Assembly: GCA_944739405.2 (NCBI GenBank)
Contig: OX123209.2
Span: forward strand, 13,410,217 to 13,474,216
DNA: 64,000 bases
Reading direction: 5' to 3'
DNA from: Euclidia mi
Lineage: Eukaryota > Arthropoda > Insecta > Lepidoptera > Erebidae
Both the position numbers and the translations under genes were made by a program. Positions 51,511-62,147 of the stretch are shown here, piece by piece (the first letter of the stretch is position 1; every line of letters begins with the position of its first letter). Under the pieces are notes generated by a model. That model searched no databases. It saw only the letters and a list, made by a program, of their open reading frames with translations, and had not been told where the DNA came from.

Positions 51511-53240
51511 CTAGGATAGGATGTCTCCAATCTGGTCAGAGAACGTCCGCCTAGGTCTTCCCCTTCGTCCTGTCCCATCCACACTTGCCTTATATATCTG
51601 CTTGGCCATTCTTTTGTCATCCATCCTCTCCACGTGCCCAAACCACCTTGGCATACCTTTCTCGATGCTTGTCACTACATCTTCTTTTACCCCACAAGAC
51701 TCTCTTATCACACAATTCTTTACTCTGTCAGTTAAAGACACACCACACATACTTTTCAGACCTCTCATTTCTACAGAATTTATTCTACTTTCATGACTCT
51801 TCTGCCATACCCAACTTTCACTACCATACATAAGTGTAGGTACCAACACCCTTCTATGCACAGCCAAACGTGCCTTTTTGGATACATCATGACTGTTCAT
51901 AAAAGCCTTCAAAGCTCCATTCACCCTATTACCTGAATTAACTCTTCTTTCAATATCTTCTTCATTCTTACCATTCCTAGTAAACAGCGTACCTAAATAC
52001 ACAAAATCATTCACTTCTTCCACTCGTTGTCAATCGATCATAACATTACAAGCCGTAACACATTCCTCCTTTTCAAAAACCATAACTTTCGTCTTGCTCA
52101 CATTCACTTTCATTCCTTTTCTCCCTAAAGCACCATGCATGATTGTTACCATCTCCTGCAACTCCTCCGCTGAAGACGCAAGTATTACCTGATCATCAGC
52201 ATAAAGGAGGCATTTGACGAGTAACCCATTCATCCTTAATCCACAGTCACTATCTTTCAAATCTTTCAAACAACTGTCCATGAAGAGGTTGAACAGCCAC
52301 GGCGACGCTACACATCCCTGTCTAACACCTGTCTCGATGGTAAACCAGTCAGTGTACGACCCTTTTATCCTCACACAAGCTCTGGAATCTTCATAAAGGG
52401 ATTTCAGAGCTCGTATGAGGCTGCTCTTCACCCCATACATCGACAGTACCGACCACATTTCATTCCTCACCACTTTATCGTAAGCCTTTTCCAAATCCAC
52501 GAATGCGCAATAGACCTTTTGACCTTTGGCCAAGAATTTCTCGGCTATGCACCGCAAGGAAAATACTTGATCCGTGCACCCCATACCCTTTCGGAATCCC
52601 GCTTGTACATCCCATATTTTCTTGTCGGTTACTTTCATAACTCTTTCAATCAGTACCTTAGCATACAATTTTCCAACAATGCTGAGAAGGCTAATGCCTC
52701 TATAGTTCTTGCAGTCTTGTTGCGAGCCTTTTCCCTTATAAAGAGGCACAACTACAGCTGTAGCCCAGTCGTCAGGTACTCGGCCGGTGCTCCAACACAA
52801 GTTAAACAAGCGCTGCAGCTGATCAACTATGATGCCCTGTCCAGCCTTCAGCATTTCAACTGTAATCCTATCATATCCTGCAGCCTTACCTAATTTCATT
52901 CTTCCCAGCGCCTTCATAATCTCATCTACGCTAATATCACTTTCATCATTGCTATTATTACCATTCATTTCGGCGATCGATGTCTCTATCGCCGGTCTTT
53001 CAAATAAACCTTCAAAATACTCCTTCCATCTCTTCAGCACGCATGATTCACCATTCAGTATCTTTCCATTCTTGTCTCTGATTGACGTGTATTCTGAAGA
53101 TTGAGTTCTTCCTCGAACTGTACGAACGGATTTCCAGAAAAACTTAATGTTTCTTCGGAAATCTTCAGATAATCTGCTATCAAACTCATCTTTATTTTCT
53201 CTTTCTTCCTTTTTACAATTTCTTTCACTATTCTTTTAGA
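51511..53240 (-). pseudogene. RTE-like LINE reverse transcriptase, internal fragment
   Basis: Copies LINE RNA into DNA at the target. The main open segment (53040-52030) carries the RT domain: LGKAAGYDRIT, PLYKGKG..NYRGISLLS, motif A FVDLEKAYD (residues 180-188 of that segment), QGCVASPWLFN (241-251) and the catalytic YADD (280-283). One in-frame TGA at 52030 interrupts it. The frame then continues to 51511 with FVYLGTLF, the RRVLVPTLMYGSESW region and GRPRRTFSDQIGDIL. Upstream, codons extend to about 53220 (DEFDSRLSEDFRR, then SIRDKNGKILNGES) before frame decay. The endonuclease and the 3' tail are both missing. Confidence 0.92.
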
Positions 53241-53410
53241 CCTAACAATAGTACCTGAGCATATCTAAGTTGGTTATTTTTGGATAGTATCTCTATCTAG
53301 TCCAGTTCATGGTTTCGACGCATTTTTCTGCTGTCAAAAATGCTGATTATTTTGTACGAATAGAGCAGATCTAAACGAACATACCTGTCTTGCTCTACTA
53401 TTCTTTTTGA

Positions 53411-53515
53411 TCATCATGTTAGCCTAGAGACGTCCACTGCTGGACATAGGCCTCCCCCAAAGTTCTCCACACAGACCGATTTTGAGCTGCCCGCATTCTG
53501 CCTATCCCTGCTGCG
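53411..53515 (-). mobile_element. LINE 3' end fragment
   Basis: Plus-strand GTCCACTGCTGGACATAGG and CTCCACACAGACCGATTTTG identify a minus-strand end of the type at 19915. Confidence 0.55.
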
Positions 53516-53593
53516 TTATTTTTGATATAACTAGAAAATTAAGTTATTGAGAGGGTTTAACAACCATTTGTTTTAGTCACTAAGCTTAATGTT

Positions 53594-53825
53594 GCTTCAT
53601 CATCATCAGCCTTTAACAGTCCACTGCTGGACCAGGCCTCTCCTTTGAAAGGAGGAATTGGCCTACTATACCACGCTGGCCAAACGTTTTGGTTATAGGG
53701 TTAGTATCAAGTTTTCCTTCTCTTACAGTGCTGTTCTCTGCATAATATGCGCCTTCTGTCGGCTCTTACGACACCCATGGGAGGATATGGGGTGGTGACA
53801 TTTCGTATTCTTAATCCGTCACCGC
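53594..53825 (-). mobile_element. Family D repeat, full length
   Basis: Uninterrupted copy from CATCATCATCAGCCTTTAAC to TCTTAATCCGTCACC; 3' tail at the left. Confidence 0.8.
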
Positions 53826-54305
53826 CGTTAATGATGCTTAAGCTTAGTAAATTGCAATTTTCTATTAGACATCATTAGCCATAATAAGAAAATATTAGCC
53901 AGATCAAATTTTGTTTCTGGTCCGTCATGGTGCATCAGGGGTAACGTGGTGGAAATCAACAACGTCTAAATCACCATGCACTCTTTATGCATAGCTGGCA
54001 TGATGTGGCTGTTTAATACACCTACATATATCCCTATCTTAGTTTATGCCCACGGCAATCTATTACCGTGTCAGTAATCATATTTGAATTTGTTTAATCT
54101 AATGACACAATGTTTTAAAATATGTATCTACAGCATTTTTCTCATAGTCATAAAGTAAATATACATGACAAGCAAAATTATTTATAACATAACAACACAA
54201 ATTACATAATATACCTACCTATTTTGTAAAGATGCGTTGTTTGTTTTATCCCAAGAGTAAGACGTCTCTAATCAATCATTTAGTAGGCATATGTTTAAAG
54301 TATGA
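53826..54305. other. Unassigned stretch
   Basis: Nothing recognised. Confidence 0.35.
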
Positions 54306-54320
54306 TAATTTTGTAAACAA

Positions 54321-54721
54321 GAGCCGTGTGGTTGACGGCATAGAATACAAGTGTCACCACCCCCTATCTTCCCGTGGGTGTCGTAAGAGGCGACTAAGGG
54401 ATAACACGATGCAAATACCATCTTTGCGTAGAGATGGAAAGCTCGACATCAAACCCTATACGACTGCCTCGTTGGTCTCGCGGCATAAATGTGCGCGTGG
54501 GATCGGGATGTCCCGGGTTCGATTCCTGGGTCGGGCAGTGTTATTGGGTTTTTCTGTCACGAAATTCTCAGTAGCAGCACGGAGTCTGGAAATGTGCCCG
54601 GTACGGCAATAGGCTCGCCCCTTATTACGTGGGAATAAAGTATATCTGGCGAAAAGTGGGTGTAGAAATACACCTCTGACTACCCCTTCGGGGATAAAAG
54701 GCGTGACGATATGTATGTATG
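54321..54721 (+). mobile_element. Composite SINE (family D head plus family A-prime), copy 2
   Basis: Same junction as 34461-34876. A perfect 15-bp target duplication, TAATTTTGTAAACAA, lies at 54306-54320 and 54722-54736. It encloses the whole composite, so D part and A-prime part were inserted together from a single RNA. Tail (TATG)n. Confidence 0.95.
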
Positions 54722-54849
54722 TAATTTTGTAAACAATGATTTTTCAAATACACCAACATCATTGTCAAAGTGTGCAAAATTTACTTATTATCGTCATATG
54801 ATAATCCCAGTTGCGTTGCATCCAACTCTCTCTTTCGCTATGGAGCCTG

Positions 54850-55250
54850 ACTATAAACTGACACTAGACCAAACCATGGAATATCGCTATCCCTTGGGAT
54901 TACAAGGATCAGATAGGCAGTAATTCTGTGGAAAAGCTAATATTCAGTCAAAGCCGGTTAGGCATCTTTTATCGCTTCTACTATGGGGAGTGCTCCGAGG
55001 AATTGTTCGGATTAATCCCTGCCGCCTCTTTTCACCATCGTTCTACGCGACAGCATTTCCATCCCCATCATTTAGATGGTTGGCAATCCACAACGGTGCG
55101 TTTCTCTAGAAACTTTCTGCCTCGCACCTCTAAACTGTGGAATGATCTGTCACCTGCGGTTTTCATCAGGCGATCCGTCTGCTCGTTTGCCGCCTATTCT
55201 ATAAAAAAGCGGTCCTCTTTGCAACTAGGATAACGCTAGGAGGATGGCGA
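54850..55250 (+). mobile_element. SINE family C2 split by a LINE fragment
   Basis: The C2 parts are about 54850-54961 (AACCATGGAATATCGCTATC to CAAAGCCGGTTAG) and 55208-55250 (GTCCTCTTTGCAACTAGG to GCTAGGAGGATG). The LINE fragment lies between. Confidence 0.7.
54962..55207 (+). pseudogene. Jockey/CR1-like reverse-transcriptase C-terminus, internally deleted
   Basis: The frame reads SFHHRSTRQHFHPHHLDG and then FSRNFLPRTSKLWNDLSPAVF, the conserved end of many Jockey/CR1-type ORFs (R-x3-LWN-x-LP). At about 55167 it jumps straight to the untranslated tail CATCAGGCGATCCGTCTGC and an A-rich end. The core RT is absent. Confidence 0.75.
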
Positions 55251-55307
55251 TTAGGGTACCGTGCACCAAAAATATAAAGTTATAATTTATATTTTTTTAA
55301 CATTTAT

Positions 55308-55553
55308 AGTCTCACGCCTTTATCCCCGAAGGGGTAGACAGAGATGTAAATATTACACCCACATTTCGCCATGAATTTCTAGGTCCCACGTAATAGTAGG
55401 CGAGCCTATTGTCGTTACCGGGCACATTACCAGACTCCGACTGCTACTGAGTATACGAAAAAACTCAGTAACACTTTTGCCCGACCCAGGAATCGAACCC
55501 GGCACCTCTGATCAGCAGTTGCATATGCTGCCCACTGGACCACGGAGGCAGTC
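55308..55553 (-). mobile_element. tRNA-derived SINE, family A, full length
   Basis: Minus strand: head GACTGCCTCCGTGGTCCAGT at 55553, B box GGTTCGATTCC, tail CCCCTTCGGGGATAAAGGCG. Confidence 0.92.
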
Positions 55554-55985
55554 CGTGGTAAAGTTATAAGTAATGAAGTAATATAGGTAATTTAAATAAA
55601 TTAACAAAATTATTCGTTGACCTTGCACTAACAACGTTTGGGCTGGGACATTTGCACAATAATTTTAATTACAATATAAATATACATGATGCCTATCGCT
55701 ATCTAATTAAGTAATTAGTTACAGCCACCTTACTAATAAACAGGGAAGATACATGCGATAAGTTGTTTGGATAATTTGTATAAAAAATCCGATTGAATCG
55801 CCCCGGATTCACATGGATTTTATAATGTTTTTTTTTTTTTTGAAAAAAACATACATATTACGAAGGTCCTTCAGTAGTGCTGAGATTAGCGCGTTCAACC
55901 AAACAAACTCTTCAGCTTTATGACACACGAACTATTTTTTTAAATCTTAACAGAATAAAATTAACCCATTTAACGAACGGGGTTC
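55554..55985. other. Unassigned AT-rich stretch
   Basis: Nothing recognised. Confidence 0.35.
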
Positions 55986-55989
55986 TGAT

Positions 55990-56515
55990 CATCATCATGA
56001 GCCTTTAGTAGTCCAGTGCTGGAGATACATATGGCTCGCCCTTTCTGTCATTATACCATGTGAGGCAACAGGAGGATTATTTGCCCTACTACCGCTTTGG
56101 CCAGACGGGTTAGCAACTCAGCATCTAGTACAAAAAGAATAGTAGGATAGCTTCATACAAATCGGCCGCCTCCGGTTTGAATATACGCGTGAGTCGCCGG
56201 TGCCCGTGTAGGTACGCACGCACTTTTCACGCACACAATCTCATAGACGAGAGCGTCCCGCCGCGGCCTCAGTACTTGATCCGCCGCGCTTCTGCGGACG
56301 CAAGAGTAGGCAATTAACTCGCCGATCGGCCTGGCCTTAGCTAACCTACTATTCTTTTTTTACTATGCTTAGCATAGAGTTTGATGTCGACTTTAATATC
56401 TCTTCTACAATATACTATTTGCTTGTTTATTTAATGTAGTCCCTTACGACAACCACTGAATTAAATGGGGGTACTAAAACTTTGTATTCTTAATCCGTCA
56501 CTACACGGAAGTTCT
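55990..56515 (-). mobile_element. Diverged family D repeat split by a MITE
   Basis: D parts: about 55990-56130 (CATCATGAGCCTTTAGTAG to GGCCAGACGGGTTAGC) and 56425-56515 (CTTACGACAACCACTGAATT to CCGTCACTACACGG). Confidence 0.6.
56131..56362. mobile_element. MITE with AAAGAATAGTAGG ends
   Basis: Left end CAAAAAGAATAGTAGGATAGC and, inverted, right end AAAAAAAGAATAGTAGGTTAGC. The GC-rich interior has repeated CCGC/CGCG. Confidence 0.75.
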
Positions 56516-56589
56516 CAGGTTCTCATATCTACAAAATAACAGCGTTTTCAAAATCTCCTTCATTTTTATTTTTTTATTTTATTTATTTA

Positions 56590-56838
56590 TAGACTCACGC
56601 CTGTATCCCCGAAGGGGTTGGCAGAGGTGTAATTTTACACCCATATTTCGCCATGAATTTTTAGGTCCCACGTAATAGGGGGCGAGCCTATTGCCGTACC
56701 GGGCACGTTACCAGACTCCGTGCTGCTAGTGAGCATTTCCTAACGGGAAAACCCAATAACACTGCCCGACCCGGGAATCGAACCCGAGACCTCCCAATCC
56801 CACGCGCACATTTATGCCGCGAGACCAACGAGGCAGTC
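56590..56838 (-). mobile_element. tRNA-derived SINE, family A-prime, full length
   Basis: Minus strand: head GACTGCCTCGTTGGTCTCGC at 56838, B box GGGTTCGATTCCC, tail CCCCTTCGGGGATACAGGCG. Confidence 0.92.
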
Positions 56839-57277
56839 ATTTAATTTTTTATACATCTTAATAATAATATACTTAATACTAAATAATATACTTATACTTA
56901 ATAATAATACATTATTTTGTCAATAGTCACCCCATTTTTGCGTTGATTATCTTTCAAATAAACGCATTTTTCTGATAAGCTTGTCGCGATGCGATTGTCA
57001 AAATATTTCGACCGAGTAACACTTGTCACTGCGAGAAAGTAGGCGAAGTTGATTCTATCTTTAGTCTTGATAACAGTTTAGATAGCTTATCTTATCAACT
57101 ACGCGTAAAAATATTTGGCAGGTGCTGTAAAAATATTTGGCTTCATTATCAGAAGTGGGATGCGTGGTGTTGTTGTGAAGGTACATTAAGCAATGCTAAC
57201 AAAAATATGTAGTCTTAGGGGGGTACTTAGTATGGAGTCGTTTGTTGCATGCTATTAGGGCGAGAAGTGACGCTTCC
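56839..57277. other. Unassigned stretch
   Basis: Contains short AATAATAT/ACTTAATA tandem DNA near 56860-56910. Otherwise nothing recognised. Confidence 0.35.
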
Positions 57278-57293
57278 AGATCCTCCCAAAGAT

Positions 57294-58321
57294 CCTCCTA
57301 GCTGGATCCCCGCCCTGGGATTTGGTAGCTAGGCTCTTGGCGTCGCTCTATTTTTGGCGTCAAGACGCCCAAGAGCAAGGTGAGAGACCGGCGCCTCGCG
57401 ATATTGAGGCGCGACGGTCCGAGCTCAACCAGATTCTAGTGGCGGAGTGGAAGGCACGACATGAGCGACCCAGCGCAGGGCACACCACCATTCTGGCGAT
57501 AAGTCCCATCATTGACGAGTGGTTGGAGAGACGTCACGACGTTCTCACCTTTCGGCTGACGCAAATCCTCATCGGCCACGGTTCTTTTTGCCGGTACTTG
57601 TGGAGGATACGCTGGGAGGAAACGCCCGGATGCCACTATTGTGGAAACTGCCGCGACCCAGTTGAGGACACGGCACTACACACGTTGGCGGAATGCCCAG
57701 CGTAGGCAACACAGCGCCGGCGCCGTGACTTAGTCGCGGCAGTCGGTACGGCCACCCTGTCGCTCCCGACCCTGGTTCTGTCTATGGTCCGGAGCGAGAG
57801 CTCTTGGAACGCCGCCGTCACCTTCTGTGAAGCAGTAATGCTGATCAAGGAGACGGCGGAGCGGGAGAGGGAAACCGACCGTCCTCTCCCCAACCGTAGG
57901 TCCAGACCGTTCGGGATGTCGCACAGCACGTGACGATCTCCGACCACCGTAACTTGTGAGCCTGTGGACGGTGAGCTCTAAGGGCCGCTCGCCGTCCGCC
58001 GCAAAGGCCAAGGAGATGGCGCCGTGTCCACGTGCGCCTCCACAAGTAGTATTTAATGGATAATTCCCATCGACTGGGCTCACCAGCTGGTGCGCCGAAT
58101 CCCTGGCGGGATCGCGGTAAAGAATGCTAACCGCGAATCGCGTGACCCCGCCACAACACTGGACCGTAGTGGACACCGCGGTGGTTTTAGTGAGTAAGCC
58201 TCTAGGGGAGAGCCTCACACACCTCCTCCGCCAGCCCCCAACTCGATTGATTGTTCAATTGACCGAGTGGCGGAGTCGAGACGGCTCGTAACGAGTTTCC
58301 ACCAAGCAACAAAAAAAAGAA
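57294..58321 (+). mobile_element. R1-like LINE, 5'-truncated, 16-bp target duplication
   Basis: AGATCCTCCCAAAGAT lies at 57278-57293 and again at 58322-58337. The element ends in an A-rich tail (CAACAAAAAAAAGAA). It comprises the last 212 codons of the ORF and a 390-bp 3' UTR with CACCGCGGTGGTTTTAGTG and GAGTCGAGACGGCTCGTAAC, which recurs inverted at 60636. GC content is well above the surroundings. Confidence 0.93.
57295..57933 (+). pseudogene. R1-like reverse transcriptase C-terminus with one stop
   Basis: Open from the target duplication onward: IIDEWLERRHDVLTFRLTQI, LIGHGSFCRYLWRIRWEETP, then a zinc knuckle C-H-Y-C (x12) ...H-T-L-A-E-C-P, as at the end of R1-clade ORFs. TAG at 57703-57705 stands where the family has Trp (ECPAW). 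The same frame then continues 75 codons (SLPTLVLSMVRSESSWNAAV, AERERETDRPLP) to the natural-looking TGA at 57931. The RT core is absent because of 5' truncation. Confidence 0.9.
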
Positions 58322-58337
58322 AGATCCTCCCAAAGAT

Positions 58338-58580
58338 ACGTTTATGGAGAAATCACATATGAAGGGCCTGTACTCGTGATCAAACACAACTTTTGTTCTA
58401 CGACATTGATGAAATAGCAAAAAATAAAATTCAGTGCTAAAGGCAATTTAACTTCGAACTCTACAAAATGTATGGAACAGTAGATTTTTTTGGTTGGGAC
58501 ATCGGCTATGTTCTAGAATAAAAGTTACATTATAATCAGAATAATCACCCCCTAAAAGGTTTGGACTATACCAAGAATAG
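58338..58580. other. Unassigned stretch
   Basis: Nothing recognised. Confidence 0.3.
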
Positions 58581-58582
58581 AA

Positions 58583-58830
58583 TACATACATACATAGAGT
58601 CACGCCTGTTTCCCCGAAGGGGTAGGCAGAGGCATATTAAACGCCCACTTTTCGCCAGTATTTTGATCCCACGTAATAGGTGGCGAGCCTATTGCCGCTT
58701 ATCGGGATATGTTGTTTGCCGTCGCCTCGTCCGTTGATCGGCAGGTGCACCACTTGCAGGTGAGGTTGGCTTGGGACCCTAAGTTCTTGGTGGGAACCCT
58801 ATGCACCCTCTTGGTGGGAACCCTATGCAG
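58583..58830 (-). mobile_element. SINE family G, with duplicated 5' end
   Basis: Minus-strand copy from the (TATG)n tail at about 58583 to the family start at 58812. The first 23 bp (GGGTGCATAGGGTTCCCACC and on) are repeated once in tandem. Confidence 0.85.
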
Positions 58831-59220
58831 AATAACCTTGTATAATCTGTATAAAATTTACAAATAGGTAAATTTATAAAAGTTTAATGCCAATTCGGTC
58901 ACATGCTACAACTTGAGGCCTCAAAAATGACTCTGTGCAAATATACACAATTAACACAATACACATGCCTAATATCTAATGGTCTATTGTACTCGCTAAT
59001 TTTCGCACGCTTATTAAATCATCTTATTGAATAGAAGTGCTCGACCAACAGACATGTGCTGTGTCTTCAGTGTGAGGCGTTAGCGGAAGCGGAAGCGGGA
59101 GCGGTCGCGAGAGCGGGATAGTACAAATGAAGAAAATGGGCCTTGTTAAAGAAGGAGCTTAATATAAAACAAACAAAGAAATTCAAAATAGGACTTATTG
59201 TATAGATATTTGAACGCGAC
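58831..59220. other. Unassigned stretch
   Basis: 59078-59115 has short tandem GCGGAAGCGGGAGCGG-like units. Otherwise nothing recognised. Confidence 0.35.
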
Positions 59221-59231
59221 AAACTCAAAAA

Positions 59232-59502
59232 TTGTCGACTGCCTCCGTGGTCCAGTGGTTAGCGTAAGCGACTGCTGATCGGGGGTCCCGGGTTCAATTC
59301 CCGGGTCGGGCAAAAGTATTACTGGGTTTTTCCGAATTCTCAGTAGCAGCACGGAGTCTGGTGATGTGCCCGGTAACGGCAATAGGCTCGCCCCCTATTA
59401 AGTGGGACCTAAAAATTCATGGCGAAAAGTGGGTGTAATATTACACCTCTGCCTACCCCTTCGGGGATACAGGCGTGAGTCTATAAATATAAATAAATAA
59501 AT
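59232..59502 (+). mobile_element. tRNA-derived SINE, family A, intact with target duplication
   Basis: AAACTCAAAAA at 59221-59231 and 59503-59513. Head GACTGCCTCCGTGGTCCAGT, B box GGGTTCAATTCCCGGG, central domain with GGCTCGCCCCCTATTA, tail CCCCTTCGGGGATACAGGCG then (AAAT)n. The best reference copy of the family here. Confidence 0.95.
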
Positions 59503-59582
59503 AAACTCAAAAAGTACCAAACTGCCTACAGTCTTCAATAATGGATAGTGTTATTGCTGAAGAAGGTTTAGGTGTATAATAC

Positions 59583-59612
59583 ACGCGGGCGGAGCCGCGG
59601 ACGAAGTCTAGT
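59583..59612 (+). mobile_element. Helitron 3' terminus
   Basis: A GC hairpin (CGCGGGCGGAGCCGCGG) followed by ACGAAGTCTAGT, the canonical layout of a Helitron 3' end (hairpin about 10 bp before CTRR, then T). No 5' end was identified. Confidence 0.65.
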
Positions 59613-59824
59613 TATAAATCAAGAACAAAACAACACTAGTTATTTGTCGCGTCCGCAACTACTGTGGTCGAGGTCTTAATGTCAAATATTTGAACTCACA
59701 ATACCAGCATGTTTATAGTGACATGTACGCATCGTCCGACATGGAAGGTTAAGCAGCGGTGTAGCGGTCAAATTATAGATGTATAGAGACTGAACGTTCT
59801 GTTTTTGTTGGTATATTTGGAAAG

Positions 59825-60030
59825 ATTATATGCAAAGGGATAGCGATACCTACTCCATGGTTAAGACTAGTGTTACTTTATTTGGAGATCCTAAACCCCT
59901 ATAACGACTGTCAAAAATCGCCGTGACAGCAGGGACTGGCTTGTTGTGCTCTCCGAGACACGAGACAAGTGATAATTAACAATTCAATACGCACATAACG
60001 CCGAAAATTCAGTGGTGCGCGCCGTGGATT
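59825..60030 (-). mobile_element. SINE family C2, minus strand
   Basis: CTCCATGGTTAAGACTAGTG, AACGACTGTCAAAAATCGCC and the head side GGTGCGCGCCGTGGATT. Diverged. Confidence 0.6.
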
Positions 60031-60330
60031 TAAATGAAATGAAATACTTCTTTATTTCGTGTAAACATTTTAGGTACTTAGGAAAAGTCACATTTAAAAA
60101 AATATCGTTTTATACTACTGTTTTAGTGTACTATTGGTTTGTGTGTCGAATAAGAACAGTTACGACCCAAGTTCTGGTCGTCTTTATAATCAGATATTTT
60201 GTTATATACTTAATTTGGCTTTTACAATAATTTTGAACTTATTAATAGATAGATTTCTTATGTTATAATGGAGCTTGTTATAAAAGCGTAGGTATACACT
60301 GCCCCGTAATACAGCTACATAATTTGTGGA
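60031..60330. other. Unassigned stretch
   Basis: Nothing recognised. Confidence 0.3.
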
Positions 60331-60332
60331 GA

Positions 60333-60408
60333 CATGTGCTACGATCCTAACCCGATACTCTCTGCATGGCAGTCTGATGGTATCCCCACTACGCTATCAC
60401 TGGCAAAT
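60333..60408 (-). mobile_element. SINE family C head, fragment
   Basis: Minus strand: AGTGATAGCGTAGTGGGGAT through the B-box region. The body is missing. Confidence 0.55.
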
Positions 60409-60635
60409 GAGTAACAACATTAATTATTTAAAGAGTAAAATTGCACCACTCACCAGAGCAATCATGTCACAAGGCGATAAACAAGCTGTCAAATAGCTGT
60501 TAAGTAATAATATAAGCTTTGTGCTACGTGCCGATTCACATGTCAACATGACAGCTATTATTATATTATTGTCTCGCGATGGAAACTTGCAGCCTGGCTT
60601 TGCCGCCTTTGAGTTTGGGGCAGGCGGGGGTCAAC

Positions 60636-60945
60636 TCCCTTATTTTTTGTTGCGCGGTGGAAACTCCTTTCGAGCCGTCTCGACTCCGCTACTCGATCAT
60701 ATGGTACGATCGAGTTGGGGGCTGGCATAGGAGGTGTGTGAGGCTCTCCTCTAAAGGCGTACTCACTAAAACCACCGCGGTGTCCACTACGGTCCCGTGT
60801 TGTGGCGGGGTCACGCGAATCTCGGATAGCATACTTTACCGTGACCCCGCCAGGGATTCGGCTCGCTAGCTGGCGAGCCCCGTCTATAAAAATTGGATAC
60901 TACTTGTGGAGGGATGGGAGGGGTGTGCGCACGTGGAGGGTCTAC
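60636..60945 (-). mobile_element. R1-like LINE 3' UTR
   Basis: Reverse-complement match to 58000-58312: TTTTTTGTTGCGCGGTGGAAAC, ACCACCGCGGTGTCCACTACGG, GTGACCCCGCCAGGGATTCGG. An extra 30-bp palindrome-like piece (CGATCATATGGTACGATCG) sits near 60700. Confidence 0.85.
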
Positions 60946-61061
60946 TCCCTAACTGCTGCGGTGTACTTGATATCTCTTGATATATTTTGCTGAGAATCCG
61001 CCAGTAACTTAGGAGTTACATAGGTTTTATACACATCGACCAACAAATACTATACATTAGA

Positions 61062-61290
61062 ATCATCATCATCAGCCTTTAACAGTCCACTGCTGTATTA
61101 GGTCTCTCCATCAAAAGGAGGAATTGGCCTACTATACCACGCTGGCTAAGCGGGTTGGTATCAAGTTTTCCATCTCTTATAGTGCTGTTCTCTGCATAAT
61201 GCTCCCTCTGTCGGCTCTTACGACACCCATGGGATGATATGGAGTTGTGACTGGTGACATTCCGTATTCTTAATCCGTCACTACACGGAC
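61062..61290 (-). mobile_element. Family D repeat
   Basis: From ATCATCATCATCAGCCTTTAAC to CCGTCACTACACGG, with a short internal deletion. Confidence 0.78.
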
Positions 61291-61315
61291 CATACCATAC
61301 ATTAGAGTATCTTCT

Positions 61316-61512
61316 GTAAATATAAAATTCTTACGATACCGACTAGCTATTGTGTACAAAGACTATTGTGTACAAGAAGCTGAAATTTGACATGTATGTT
61401 CCTTGGGGACCGTAGGAGTGCACTTAGAACGGACTGTCCGAAATGCCCACGAGATTGCAAAAAGATGGTTAAATAAAAAAAATATATAATATATGCATAC
61501 GTAGCTGGGTAT
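61316..61512 (+). mobile_element. Helitron-like repeat
   Basis: TAAATATAAAATTCTTACG start, TGAAATTTGACATGTATGTT middle, GCATACGTAGCTGGGTATC end. Confidence 0.62.
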
Positions 61513-61537
61513 CTTTTGGAACTAGTATTAGAGGTAT

Positions 61538-61844
61538 CATCATCAGCCCTTTATACTGTCCCTTTGCTGGGCACGGCCACTTCTCACTATGAGAAGGGTA
61601 AGGCCATAGTCCACCACGCTGGCCAAGTGCGGGTTGGCAGACTTCACATGTCTTTCGAGAACATTATGGAGAACTCTCAGACATGCAGGTTTCCTCACGA
61701 TGTTTTCCTTCACCGTTTAGCAAGCGATCATTAACAATTTAATACGCCCTTAACTCCGGAAAGTCATTGGTGCGTGCCGTGGATTCGAACCCGAGACCCT
61801 CTGCGTTGCAGTCTGTCGGTCTCTCCACTCAGCTATCACTGCTC
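61538..61844 (-). mobile_element. tRNA-derived SINE, family C, intact with target duplication
   Basis: TATTAGAGGTAT at 61526-61537 and 61845-61856 (12 bp). Minus-strand head GCAGTGATAGCTGAGTGGAG at 61844, B box GGGTTCGAATCC, tail at 61538. Confidence 0.94.
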
Positions 61845-61856
61845 TATTAGAGGTAT

Positions 61857-62145
61857 ACTTTATGTATATTTCAATATTAGTTGATATACTTACGAGAATA
61901 GTAACAATCACGCGACAAAAGTGTGGTCAGTACTCGCGATGCTTCTGGCACGTGGCATACATACGCCCTGATTATTTAATTTGGCACATATATGCGACAC
62001 GTCACAGGTATCTGTTTTAGAGGTATGTACCTGCAAGCCAATAATGTCGTGTTATATAATAAATATTATGATATACATGCGTAAGATTACAACTGTAAGG
62101 CCCTTCGTACACAAAGCTACTTTAATCTAGTACTTCACGGTAGTA
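61857..62145. other. Unassigned stretch
   Basis: Nothing recognised. Confidence 0.3.
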
Positions 62146-62147
62146 GA

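Noticed and set aside
51521..53104. Plus-strand open frames opposite the reverse transcriptase
   Set aside because: Antisense shadows; the conserved RT motifs are all on the minus strand.
57730..58218. 162-codon minus-strand frame
   Set aside because: A shadow of the GC-rich R1-like 3' end; the plus strand carries the conserved R1 residues.
59236..59310. Functional tRNA gene
   Set aside because: The head has a B box but no complete cloverleaf, and it continues directly into the SINE body and tail. The same applies to all other tRNA-like heads here.
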